Shown piece after piece: positions 18,100 through 26,020 of a stretch of DNA of 64,000 bases. Both the position numbers and the translations under genes were made by a program. The notes below the pieces were generated by a model. It did no database searches. It saw only the letters and a list, made by a program, of their open reading frames with translations, and had not been told where the DNA came from. Positions within the stretch are counted from its first letter, which is position 1; each line of letters begins with the position of its first letter. The stretch spans positions 186,001-250,000 of the forward strand of contig NZ_CP017812.1 in assembly GCF_001856685.1 (NCBI RefSeq), in the 5' to 3' direction. This stretch comes from Boudabousia tangfeifanii. GTDB lineage: Bacteria; Actinomycetota; Actinomycetes; Actinomycetales; Actinomycetaceae.

Positions 18100-18972
18100 A
18101 TGGCTATGGGAAAAGCAAGTCGTAAATATGATCCGTCCAAAGCCGCCAAAGTTAAGCGCGCTCCGATTCCATTCGTGGCCCGTCCCTTTGAAGGCCTCAG
18201 CTACGAAACCCAGTTGGTCGCCCTGCGCGATTTCATCCCCTCGGGTTTCCTCAAAGTAAAGACCAATGCCGAACACGGCAACGAAGAAATTCTGTTGGTT
18301 TCCTACCTGCCAGAAGGTATCCCCGCCATGAAGCGGACCGATGGCCAGGTACTGGTTGCCTTGCGCACCAACGCCAACACCCAAGACTACTCGCACGACC
18401 TCGGCCTAGCGCTCACTAGCGCACAGAAGCTCGAGGAAGGCAAGGCACTCGAAGGTTTCGACCCACGCGATGCCGGCCCACGTTTGCAGGACGTCCTTGA
18501 GGGTGACGCCCTTGACTTCCAGGTAACTGAAAGCTTCGACTTCTGGGTAGACCCAGCCAAGTTGGAAGAAGAAGATGTCCAGACCGCTTTGCGTCAGGCC
18601 GCGGAAGAAGCTGTCCCCTCGGCTCTAGTGCCAGGCACTGACTCCGCTTTCTGGTGCCGCATGAACCATGACTTCGTGCGTTGGGTTCGCTCCGAATCCG
18701 AAAGCCGCCTATTTGACGCTTTGGCCCGCTTGAAGGACCGCGGTGAAGCCAACCTCGGTGAAGGCACCCGTTTCATTGGTGCTTTCCGTACCTGTGGTTT
18801 GCTGGTGCCGGTCTTCGAAATGGAAGAGCGCACCGAAGCTGCCGACCTCGAAAAGGCTGCCGCCGAACTCGATAAGAAGCTAACCGCTGCGATTGCTGAC
18901 GACACCCCGTTGACCCCAGCTCAGCGTGGCGCTCGTGCCGGCCTAGTTTCGCGTCAAATCTCATTGCGCTGA
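18100..18972 (+). CDS. DUF5926 family protein
   Basis: A 290-residue soluble protein. The start MGKASRKYDPSKAAKVKRAPIPF and the motif ARPFEGLSYETQLVALRDFIP match the actinobacterial DUF5926 family, whose function is unknown. The C-terminal part is acidic and helical. Initiation could be at 18100 or at the second ATG two codons later (MGKASRK), which I consider slightly more likely. It shares its TGA with the next gene's ATG (TGATG), so it is coupled to the glycosyltransferase and pheA. Confidence 0.8.
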   Translation: MAMGKASRKYDPSKAAKVKRAPIPFVARPFEGLSYETQLVALRDFIPSGFLKVKTNAEHGNEEILLVSYLPEGIPAMKRTDGQVLVALRTNANTQDYSHDLGLALTSAQKLEEGKALEGFDPRDAGPRLQDVLEGDALDFQVTESFDFWVDPAKLEEEDVQTALRQAAEEAVPSALVPGTDSAFWCRMNHDFVRWVRSESESRLFDALARLKDRGEANLGEGTRFIGAFRTCGLLVPVFEMEERTEAADLEKAAAELDKKLTAAIADDTPLTPAQRGARAGLVSRQISLR

Positions 18973-19775
18973 TGACCCAGCAAGGCGACCTCGGTGATCA
19001 AGTGGCGGTGGTGATCCCCGCCTACAACGAGTCCACCGTTATCGCCGCAACCGTCCGTACTTGCCATGCCATTCCTGGAGTGGACTTGGTGGTGGTCGTC
19101 GATGATGGCTCCACTGACGACACCCAGGAGGTGGCGCGGGCGGCCGGCGCGGTGGTGGTTCGCCATTCCATGAACCGAGGCAAACACTCGGCGATGGAAA
19201 CCGGCCTCAAGGTCGTGGCCATGCGTAACCCGGCTAATGGCCGAGGACGTATGCTCCTGTACTTGGATGCCGACCTTGGTGAATCCGCCATTTCCTGCTT
19301 GATGCTGGTTGAGGCTGTGCGCCAAGGCGCCGACCTGGCCGTGGCCGACAATGAAGGCGAGGCTACCAGTGGTGGCCGCGGTTTCGTCACCCGCCTAGCT
19401 CGCTGGGCGGTTTCGCGGGCCACCGGTTGGCGTTGCCATCAGCCACTTTCCGGGCAGCGCTGTCTTTCGCCCGAGGCCGCCGAAAACGTTCTCCCGTTCA
19501 GCTACGGTTGGGGAGTCGAAGTCGGCATGATTATCGACCTAGTCACGGCCGGCTACGCGGTGATTGAGGTGCCCACCAAAATGACTCACCTGAAGAGCAA
19601 TTTCCCCGGGTGGGGGCACCGTCTGTCGCAGTACAAGGATGTGGCCCTAGCGGTGGGGCAACATTTCTTTAAACGAAACCGCTTAAAACCATCCCAATAT
19701 CGGGAAGCTGCCAGCCGGCAGCAGAAACACGAAATCTATCAAGTCCTAGGACTGCTCGAAGGAAAACATGACTGA
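18972..19775 (+). CDS. Glycosyltransferase family 2
   Basis: A 267-residue GT-A fold enzyme. VAVVIPAYNES begins the nucleotide-binding fold, DDGSTDD follows, and YLDADLGES supplies the DxD-type metal site. There is no long C-terminal membrane segment. The best analogy is polyprenyl-phosphate glycosyltransferases (DPM-like), but donor and acceptor cannot be inferred. It overlaps DUF5926 upstream by one base and pheA downstream by 8 bases. Confidence 0.82.
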   Translation: MTQQGDLGDQVAVVIPAYNESTVIAATVRTCHAIPGVDLVVVVDDGSTDDTQEVARAAGAVVVRHSMNRGKHSAMETGLKVVAMRNPANGRGRMLLYLDADLGESAISCLMLVEAVRQGADLAVADNEGEATSGGRGFVTRLARWAVSRATGWRCHQPLSGQRCLSPEAAENVLPFSYGWGVEVGMIIDLVTAGYAVIEVPTKMTHLKSNFPGWGHRLSQYKDVALAVGQHFFKRNRLKPSQYREAASRQQKHEIYQVLGLLEGKHD

Positions 19776-20799
19776 GACGCCAGCGGCTCAACTTAGCGCC
19801 GCCCAGACATCCGTGAAAACTGCCGCCACTCGCTACGCCTTCCTCGGCCCCTTTGGGACTTTTACGGAACTAGCTTTGCGCCAGTTTTTGCAGGCCGAGG
19901 GCGTTACCATCACTTCCAACCAGCCCGAAGAAATCGAGGCCGCTACCGGCTTGAAGCTTTTGCCTTGTCGGGATGTGGGCCAGGCGCTGAAGATGGTGCG
20001 TGAGGGCGAAGCTGATCGGGCCGTGATCCCCTTGGAGAATTCGGTCGAAGGTGGCGTTAATGCCTCCTTGGATGCTTTGGTCCACGGTGAACCTTTGCAG
20101 ATTGTGGGCGAGACTGCCATCCCGATCGACTTCTGCCTGGTGGTGCGAGAAGGCATTAAGCCAGAGCAGGTGCGTCGCGTGGGCACCCACCCACACGCTT
20201 GGGCCCAGTGCCGTAACTGGATCGAGGATCATTTCCCTGGGACTACCCATGTGCCCGCTACCTCTACTGCGGCTGCCGCCAATTTGCTGACCGAGGATCG
20301 TTACCCCGGCTTCGAAGCCGCCCTTTGTAATGCGGTAGCTGCTCAAACTCCCGGTTTGGTGACTTTAGCGGACGGCATCGCGGATAATCCCAATGCGGTG
20401 ACTCGTTTCGTTCTAGTTTCCCGTCCAGGTCGCACCCCGGCTCCCACCGGGGCAGATAAAACCACCGTTCAGGTTCGTCTGCCCGACAACGAGGCTGGCG
20501 CCTTGTTGAATATGCTCGAGCAGTTCAGCGCGCGCGGAGTGAACCTCTCGCGCATTGAATCGCGTCCTGGCGGTGGTCGCCTAGGGACCTACGAGTTTAG
20601 CGTCGACATTGAGGGACATATTGCCGAGCGTCGGGTTCAAGCCGCTCTGACCGGTTTGCACCGCACGTGCCCCCAGGTGCGTTTTGTCGGTTCCTACCCC
20701 CGGTTCGACGCCAAGCCTAATACGGTTGAAACCGGGACAGAAGACAGCGCCTTTGAAGCTGCCACCGCCTGGGTCGAAAGCCTGCTAACCCAAGACTGA
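19768..20799 (+). CDS. pheA: Prephenate dehydratase
   Basis: A 343-residue monofunctional enzyme converting prephenate to phenylpyruvate for phenylalanine synthesis. The catalytic domain (about 15-220) opens with YAFLGPFGTFTELAL and contains PLENSVEGGVNAS and the substrate-binding VTRFVLVSR. A C-terminal ACT domain (about 232-312) with ESRPGGGRLGTYEF senses phenylalanine. A C-terminal extension of about 30 residues is low-complexity. It is the last of three overlapping genes. The following 47 bases contain an intergenic copy of CGTCCTCGGC. Confidence 0.93.
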   Translation: MTETPAAQLSAAQTSVKTAATRYAFLGPFGTFTELALRQFLQAEGVTITSNQPEEIEAATGLKLLPCRDVGQALKMVREGEADRAVIPLENSVEGGVNASLDALVHGEPLQIVGETAIPIDFCLVVREGIKPEQVRRVGTHPHAWAQCRNWIEDHFPGTTHVPATSTAAAANLLTEDRYPGFEAALCNAVAAQTPGLVTLADGIADNPNAVTRFVLVSRPGRTPAPTGADKTTVQVRLPDNEAGALLNMLEQFSARGVNLSRIESRPGGGRLGTYEFSVDIEGHIAERRVQAALTGLHRTCPQVRFVGSYPRFDAKPNTVETGTEDSAFEAATAWVESLLTQD

Positions 20800-20846
20800 A
20801 AGCAGCGGGCGTCCTCGGCCAGCAAACGATAGGAGAGCGTGAAGTC

Positions 20847-21851
20847 ATGAGCAAGCAACCAGCCAAGAAATCCAAGGCTCCTAAAGTTTCCCTGCCTGGA
20901 CGTCTGCTGTTCAACGTCACCCGTGCTTATGTGCCCAAAAAATGGGAGGGGCGGGACCGCATGGCCGCCACGCTCAACAATAAGGCGGCGGAGAAAGCCT
21001 GGACTCACTCCCAATTTAAAGCGAAGGTGGGTTACCAGGTTGAAACTGTCACTTTGCCCCAAAGCGTGGCCTATTGGCTACAACCAGAGCGCTTAGCCGT
21101 ACAATATGACCTCCTCGATGTGACCACGCACCAGGTGGGCCAAAAATTTCCAAGGCAGATTCGGGCGATTTTGCACCTGCATGGTGGAAGTTATGTCTTC
21201 GGTCTGTCTTGGCAATATGTCCAGGCAGCTTACGATTATTCGGCGGCTGCTGGTGGGGTGCCGGTTCTGACTTTGGACTATCGCACCGCTCCACAGTTCC
21301 CCTACCCGGCAGCGCTCAATGACGCGGTGGATGCGTTTAACTGGCTGGTAGCGCAAGGTTTTGCCCCCAGTCAGATTGCGGTGACCGGCGATAGCGCGGG
21401 TGGCGGCTTAGCCTTGGCTTTAGCTCTAAAGTTGCGGGACGAGGGCGCGGATTTGCCGGGGGCGCTAGTATTGCTGTCACCTTGGACTGATTTGCTGGCC
21501 GAGGGCGCCTCGTACCAGGTGAATGCGGGGATTGACCCGATTTTTGGTACGGCAGATGGGCAGCCGGGCCATTTCCCAGTGGGGGAGTTTTATGTCGGGA
21601 AGGCCAACCCTGCCGACCCTTATATTTCCCCGGTGAATGCAGACTTTACCGGTCTGCCACGCACCATGATTTTGGCGAGCCGACACGAACTGCTTTTCTC
21701 GGATGCGGTACAAGTAGCTAGGGCAATGCGTTCTGAAGGAGTGGACGTAACGTTCCACAGTGCCCAAATGATGATCCACGTGTGGCCGGTGTTCTTCCGT
21801 TTCTTGCCTGAATCGAAAGTGGCTTGGCGTAAAATTGGCGATTTTTTTTAG
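20847..21851 (+). CDS. Alpha/beta hydrolase, hormone-sensitive lipase-like esterase
   Basis: A 334-residue predicted esterase. The oxyanion motif HGGSYVFG is near residue 111 and the nucleophile elbow GDSAGGGLALAL near 178. The acid and base probably lie in the C-terminal stretch LLFSDAVQVARAM...MMIHVWPVF. This layout is the HSL/type IV lipase family; the substrate cannot be inferred. AGGAGAGCG precedes the ATG. The next 177 bases are AT-rich with no clear feature. Confidence 0.83.
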   Translation: MSKQPAKKSKAPKVSLPGRLLFNVTRAYVPKKWEGRDRMAATLNNKAAEKAWTHSQFKAKVGYQVETVTLPQSVAYWLQPERLAVQYDLLDVTTHQVGQKFPRQIRAILHLHGGSYVFGLSWQYVQAAYDYSAAAGGVPVLTLDYRTAPQFPYPAALNDAVDAFNWLVAQGFAPSQIAVTGDSAGGGLALALALKLRDEGADLPGALVLLSPWTDLLAEGASYQVNAGIDPIFGTADGQPGHFPVGEFYVGKANPADPYISPVNADFTGLPRTMILASRHELLFSDAVQVARAMRSEGVDVTFHSAQMMIHVWPVFFRFLPESKVAWRKIGDFF

Positions 21852-22028
21852 TTAAACTATAATTTAATTTAGTTTTATTAACCTTTTACTTAGGGATTCT
21901 ATTTAGCTAGGGGTTCTGCCCTGCTCACTGGAGAGAACCGGATCTGCTCAGTTATCTATCCCAGGCTGGTAGCGCTGGTATTTACTTAGTCTCGCTAGCT
22001 AGTAGAAGATCAGGTTAGGAGTGAATTC

Positions 22029-23102
22029 GTGGAAGAAATCGCGGCAACGGTTGCAGAGTTTCCTAGTTTGGCAGCACGCTTATGCCTGAATGCTTATTAT
22101 CCGCAGTTCCATTTTGAGCGCTGTTTGCGGGTGAATATTGCGGATTTTTCCGTTGATAATCCGGTTTTGGCCTTTGGTGATGCCACTTTGCGGTTCAAAG
22201 TTGCTTCGGATTCGGATGGTTTAGTCTATTGGACTTTGACGCAACCTGATGGGATGGATGTGCGTCGTGATTCCTTGAGCTTACTGCTAAGGAAACTGCG
22301 CGAAGAGTCCATTCCAGAAGAAGATTTTCCAAAAGCGCTGAAAGAACTTAGCTGGTTAGAACAGGAAGGCTCCCGGGCATCAAAAGTTAAACTCTCAGAT
22401 AGCTTTCCGCTAACTGACTCCACCCCGATTGCAGCCGGATATTTCTATCGAACTGCCGCAGGCTATGTCGAGGACGGAGACACCCTGCTAGAAGTTTTAT
22501 CTTTAGCCTGCCCCAGAGGAGAAAACTTCTGGTTCGGGCAGCATAAGCTCACAGAGCTTAGAAACGAGATGATTAACTACCCTGAAAATGACGAAAAGAA
22601 AGCAAAGGTGCGGAAGAAATACCGTGATCTTTTGTTCAGCCAGCAAGGTTTCCGTCGCATCTCAGATTTTGATCCCGACGGCTTTTTAGCAGACCTTGAC
22701 GAGCGTCATTGGGGATTCCTCTTTCTTGACCAGACTGGTGGCAGCATTGAGCAAGAAGCGATGTTTGATGACACCTTGCACCCTGTTTATCTTGAGTTTC
22801 CCGGGACCAAATTCAACCCGGCTGAAGACGAAGTACTGCTTCTTTTAGTTGATCGGCAAGCTTCCACTCTACTGCGGGCCTTACCCCTTCTGCTTACTTG
22901 GGCTAGTCGTCAACTATTGGGTGAAAAGGTAGAGTTCTATCCTTTGAAGCCCAGTAAGAAGCAGAAAATTTCCTTACCAACTGAACACCTTAAGTTTTAT
23001 CGCAAGATCAGTGATGCGGGCTTTAACCAGTTATCTTTGACGGTCAAAACCGACAAAGACGGCCTGATGAAAGAGGTCTGCCCGAAACTGAAATGGCGTT
23101 AG
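22029..23102 (+). CDS. Hypothetical protein, no recognised family
   Basis: A 357-residue soluble protein starting at GTG, with AGGAG 8 bases upstream. It is acidic and mixed alpha/beta, with no signal peptide or membrane helix. Possible landmarks are the charged helix NDEKKAKVRKKYRDLLFSQQ (about 190) and the hydrophobic helix TLLRALPLLLTWASRQLL (about 285-302). I do not recognise it. Its 3' end abuts tandem repeats. It has its own upstream region and faces the ABC permease convergently. Confidence 0.7.
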   Translation: MEEIAATVAEFPSLAARLCLNAYYPQFHFERCLRVNIADFSVDNPVLAFGDATLRFKVASDSDGLVYWTLTQPDGMDVRRDSLSLLLRKLREESIPEEDFPKALKELSWLEQEGSRASKVKLSDSFPLTDSTPIAAGYFYRTAAGYVEDGDTLLEVLSLACPRGENFWFGQHKLTELRNEMINYPENDEKKAKVRKKYRDLLFSQQGFRRISDFDPDGFLADLDERHWGFLFLDQTGGSIEQEAMFDDTLHPVYLEFPGTKFNPAEDEVLLLLVDRQASTLLRALPLLLTWASRQLLGEKVEFYPLKPSKKQKISLPTEHLKFYRKISDAGFNQLSLTVKTDKDGLMKEVCPKLKWR

Positions 23103-23128
23103 GAGGCTTCCGTAGGTGCATAGGTGGC

Positions 23129-23235
23129 AGCCGCTTCCTGAGGGGAAAGCCGCTTTCTGAACTCGCGTTAAGCCGCGTCCTGAGGGGAAAGCCGCTTTCT
23201 GAAGGGGTGTTAAGCCGCGTCCTTAAGAGGCGTTA
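23129..23235. repeat. 42-bp tandem repeat, two full copies plus a shortened third
   Basis: 23129-23170 and 23171-23212 share AGCCGCkTCCTGAGGGGAAA and the following CCGCTTTCTGAA, differing mainly near their 3' ends. A third unit (23213-23235) keeps only the two ends. The array lies between convergent genes and runs into the stop codon of the ABC permease. Confidence 0.8.
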
Positions 23236-24099
23236 AGCTGCCCTACCGACCTTACGCCCGGCGAACAGAATCCCGTGCTTAGGAGCGAACAACCAGGTCA
23301 GTAAGAAAATCGTGGTAGCGGTGAGCACGATGGTGGCACCGGTGGGAATGTTAATCGCCCACGAAAGATACATGCCAACTAGCGCACTGATTGCTCCCAC
23401 TCCAGCGCCCAAGGCCATCATGGTGGGCAGCTTATCGGTTAACAAGCGTGCCGTTGCTGCAGGAGTCACCAGTAGTGCCAGCACCAGAATGTTGCCGATG
23501 GTGTGGATCGAAATCACGACTGCCACGGTCACCAAGAAATAGAGCACAATGTCCAGAGCCAGCACAGGTAAACGCTGTACTTTCGCCATTTCGCGGTCCA
23601 AAGAAACCGCTACCAGTTCCTTATTCAAAAGCAAGGTAATCCCAATGACGAGGACGCCCGCCACTGCCACATTCACAATGTCTTGGCGGGAAACACCGGT
23701 GATGGAACCGAACAGGAAGGACTGCAAGGAACCCGAATAGCCGGGGGCAAAAGACATCACCACAAGACCGAGGGCGAAAGCCGCGGCAAAGAAAATGCCG
23801 ATCACAGAGTCTTCTTTAATCCGTCGATTCTGAGAAAAGAAGGCCACCAGCAAGGCAGTAATTGCCCCAGCCACCAAACCGCCAACCAAAAGCGAGCCCT
23901 GCAAAACGAAAGCAACTGCCAAGCCAGGGAAAACACTGTGCGCTACTGCGTCACCAATAAAGGCCATGCCACGCAAAACCACATGCGTGCCAATGACTCC
24001 GCAGATCACCGCGGCCATCACCGCCACTACAAGCGCCCTCGGCAAGAAAGAAAGCAGTGGATTGAACAGGTCTTGAATGAAATCAATCGGAGTTAACAC
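23233..24099 (-). CDS. Metal ABC transporter permease (anchored-repeat type)
   Basis: A 288-residue ABC-3 family permease (ZnuB/MntB-like) with about eight hydrophobic helices. GMAFIGDAVAHSVFPGLAVAF is the characteristic early motif with its metal-pathway Asp and His, and LVTPAATARLLTDKL lies in the later coupling region. It is the last gene of a four-gene transporter operon. Its start overlaps the ATPase end by 7 bases. The metal is most likely Zn or Mn, judged by family only. Confidence 0.9.
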   Translation of the reverse strand: MLTPIDFIQDLFNPLLSFLPRALVVAVMAAVICGVIGTHVVLRGMAFIGDAVAHSVFPGLAVAFVLQGSLLVGGLVAGAITALLVAFFSQNRRIKEDSVIGIFFAAAFALGLVVMSFAPGYSGSLQSFLFGSITGVSRQDIVNVAVAGVLVIGITLLLNKELVAVSLDREMAKVQRLPVLALDIVLYFLVTVAVVISIHTIGNILVLALLVTPAATARLLTDKLPTMMALGAGVGAISALVGMYLSWAINIPTGATIVLTATTIFLLTWLFAPKHGILFAGRKVGRAA

Positions 24100-24848
24100 T
24101 TCACGGCTCCTAACTGGGCCAATAGGGGCGACTTTTCACTAACTTGGAAGGTATCCATCCACACCTGCGGGTCCTTCAGCTGGGCAGGGGTGCCGGTGGC
24201 AGTAATCTGCCCTCTAAGCAAAGCCACCTGGTCGCAAGTGACTAACGCGTGTGTCAGATCATGGGTGGTCATCAGCAAACTTGTCCCCTCGCTAGCTAGC
24301 TTTTGGAACAATAAGGTAAGCAGTTCCTGGGTGGGCATGTCCAAGCCGGTAAAGGGCTCGTCCAACACCAAAATCGCCGGGTCAGTGACCAGCGCCCGCG
24401 CAATCAGAATGCGCTGCCGTTGACCACCTGAAAGTTCTTGGATCGGGCGATCAGCAAATTCACGCATCTGCACTCGTTCCAACGCCTGATAAACCGCCTG
24501 CCAGTGCGGCAAACGCGGGTGGCGAAAGTAGCCAAGGCGACGAGTCAAACCCGAAACCACTAGCTGAGCCACACTGATCGGAAAATCCCATGCCACGTCC
24601 TGACGCTGCGGCACATAACCAAGCAGATCGGCTGCCTTGGCACCACTTTGCCCCTGCACACTGATAGTGCCAGCCACCGGCTTAATCAAACCCATCATGG
24701 TGCGCAACAGGGTGGTTTTACCAGCCCCGTTCGGTCCGAGCAGCCCAAAAAGCTGCCCCTTTTCCACCTGCAGGTTCACGTCGGTGAGGATCTGCCGGCC
24801 CGAAAGCACCACCTTCAGGTCACGAATATCGAGAACGACTTCGCTCAT
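24093..24848 (-). CDS. Metal ABC transporter ATP-binding protein (anchored-repeat type)
   Basis: A 251-residue ABC ATPase with GPNGAGKTTLL (Walker A), LSGGQRQRILIARAL (signature), ILVLDEPFTGLD (Walker B) and LLMTTHDL (switch His). The closest style is ZnuC/MntA. It overlaps the surface-repeat gene upstream by ATGA and the permease downstream by 7 bases, so it belongs to the same coupled operon. Confidence 0.92.
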   Translation of the reverse strand: MSEVVLDIRDLKVVLSGRQILTDVNLQVEKGQLFGLLGPNGAGKTTLLRTMMGLIKPVAGTISVQGQSGAKAADLLGYVPQRQDVAWDFPISVAQLVVSGLTRRLGYFRHPRLPHWQAVYQALERVQMREFADRPIQELSGGQRQRILIARALVTDPAILVLDEPFTGLDMPTQELLTLLFQKLASEGTSLLMTTHDLTHALVTCDQVALLRGQITATGTPAQLKDPQVWMDTFQVSEKSPLLAQLGAVKC

Positions 24849-26020
24849 GCTTGCCCGTTCTCGAAGGAAGCTGCCGCCGCGGCCTGTTCAGCCTTGCGGG
24901 CTTTTGCCCGGCTCACCCCGAAAACAATCAGAGCCAAAGCCAAAACTGCCATGCCGATGCCGAAAATAATCTGGCTGATCGGCCAGCCTGCTTGCGCTGG
25001 CGCCTGCGCAGCTTGCGCCCCACCCAAGGTCTGGTCCTTTTCCGCGCTCATAGGTTCCGCGGTCTTGGCCACCCCAGTGCCAGGCTCGGTAGTGGCAACG
25101 GGAGCCTGGGCATCAGGCGCTGGGGTCGCTGCTGGGGCGCCCTCGGTGCTTTGTGCTGGAGAGTTGGCTTGTGGCCCACCCTTACCAGCCAATGAGGCAG
25201 ACAAATCGGCGGGCATGGCTGGAACCTCACCAGGCCACTTTTCGGCCATCGCTTGCTGGGTCGAAACCTGTTCCGGGTTACCAACGGCAAAACGCAAAAC
25301 CTTGGTTTGGGCAAAATGCTGGCCATCTTTACCCTGTGCCGAAGCGTTAATCGCCATCAGGTAGACACCCGGCTGATTAAACACCCAGGTGGCGTGAGTA
25401 TGAGTATTCAAATCAACCCAGATCGGCTGCGGCCCAGTCGTAGCCTTGTTCCACAAGACGATCGGCTTTGAGAAGTTGCCAGATTCAAGGTAAACACTGA
25501 CATTTGCCGGGCCCTGTGCCCCTAGGAAAGTCAGGTTCACCCCAAGATTAACTGCCGCGACGACCTCGGGAGACTGAGTATTCCAGCCCAGCCAAGGCAC
25601 GTTCGGAATCTGAGACTGAGGAATGACGTGGACCGGAGCTCCTGCCTTCGCGCCGGTAAACGAGTATGCTCCGTCCTCGGGCACGTTCATCATGGCGGCC
25701 TGACCGACCCGGAAAACTACCTTGTCGAGGTTACGCCACACCGGCTTATCGCCCGAATCGTCACGCACCAACATTTCCCACTTGCCGTTAATCAAACGAG
25801 GGCCAATGTCCATGTGGCCGGCAGCAATCTCTACCGGTTCATCCGAAACCTGCTCGTCGCTATTGACCGTCTGGTCCAATTCATCGGCGCTAGCCGCCGG
25901 GGCGGGAAGCAAAGTCAGTGGAGCCAGCACCAAGGCAAAAAGGGTCAAGACCCAGGCGAGCGCGTGCCGGCCTCGGCCAGCTTGCGGGGGAGTGGAAGAG
26001 AATCGAGCCATGGTTTGCAT
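24845..26020 (-). CDS. Anchored-repeat ABC transporter-associated surface protein
   Basis: A 391-residue exported protein. An N-terminal signal (HALAWVLTLFALVLAPLTLL) is followed by an extracytoplasmic domain. The actinobacterial surface-anchored repeat (choice-of-anchor M type) is recognisable around 200-265 (HTHATWVFNQPGVYLMAI). A Pro/Ala/Thr-rich linker precedes a C-terminal membrane helix (about 350-370) and basic tail, without an obvious LPXTG. I start it at the ATG at 26020, which has AGGAGG 6 bases upstream and overlaps the previous stop as TAATG. It probably captures metal or holds the transporter at the cell wall. Confidence 0.85.
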   Translation of the reverse strand: MQTMARFSSTPPQAGRGRHALAWVLTLFALVLAPLTLLPAPAASADELDQTVNSDEQVSDEPVEIAAGHMDIGPRLINGKWEMLVRDDSGDKPVWRNLDKVVFRVGQAAMMNVPEDGAYSFTGAKAGAPVHVIPQSQIPNVPWLGWNTQSPEVVAAVNLGVNLTFLGAQGPANVSVYLESGNFSKPIVLWNKATTGPQPIWVDLNTHTHATWVFNQPGVYLMAINASAQGKDGQHFAQTKVLRFAVGNPEQVSTQQAMAEKWPGEVPAMPADLSASLAGKGGPQANSPAQSTEGAPAATPAPDAQAPVATTEPGTGVAKTAEPMSAEKDQTLGGAQAAQAPAQAGWPISQIIFGIGMAVLALALIVFGVSRAKARKAEQAAAAASFENGQA

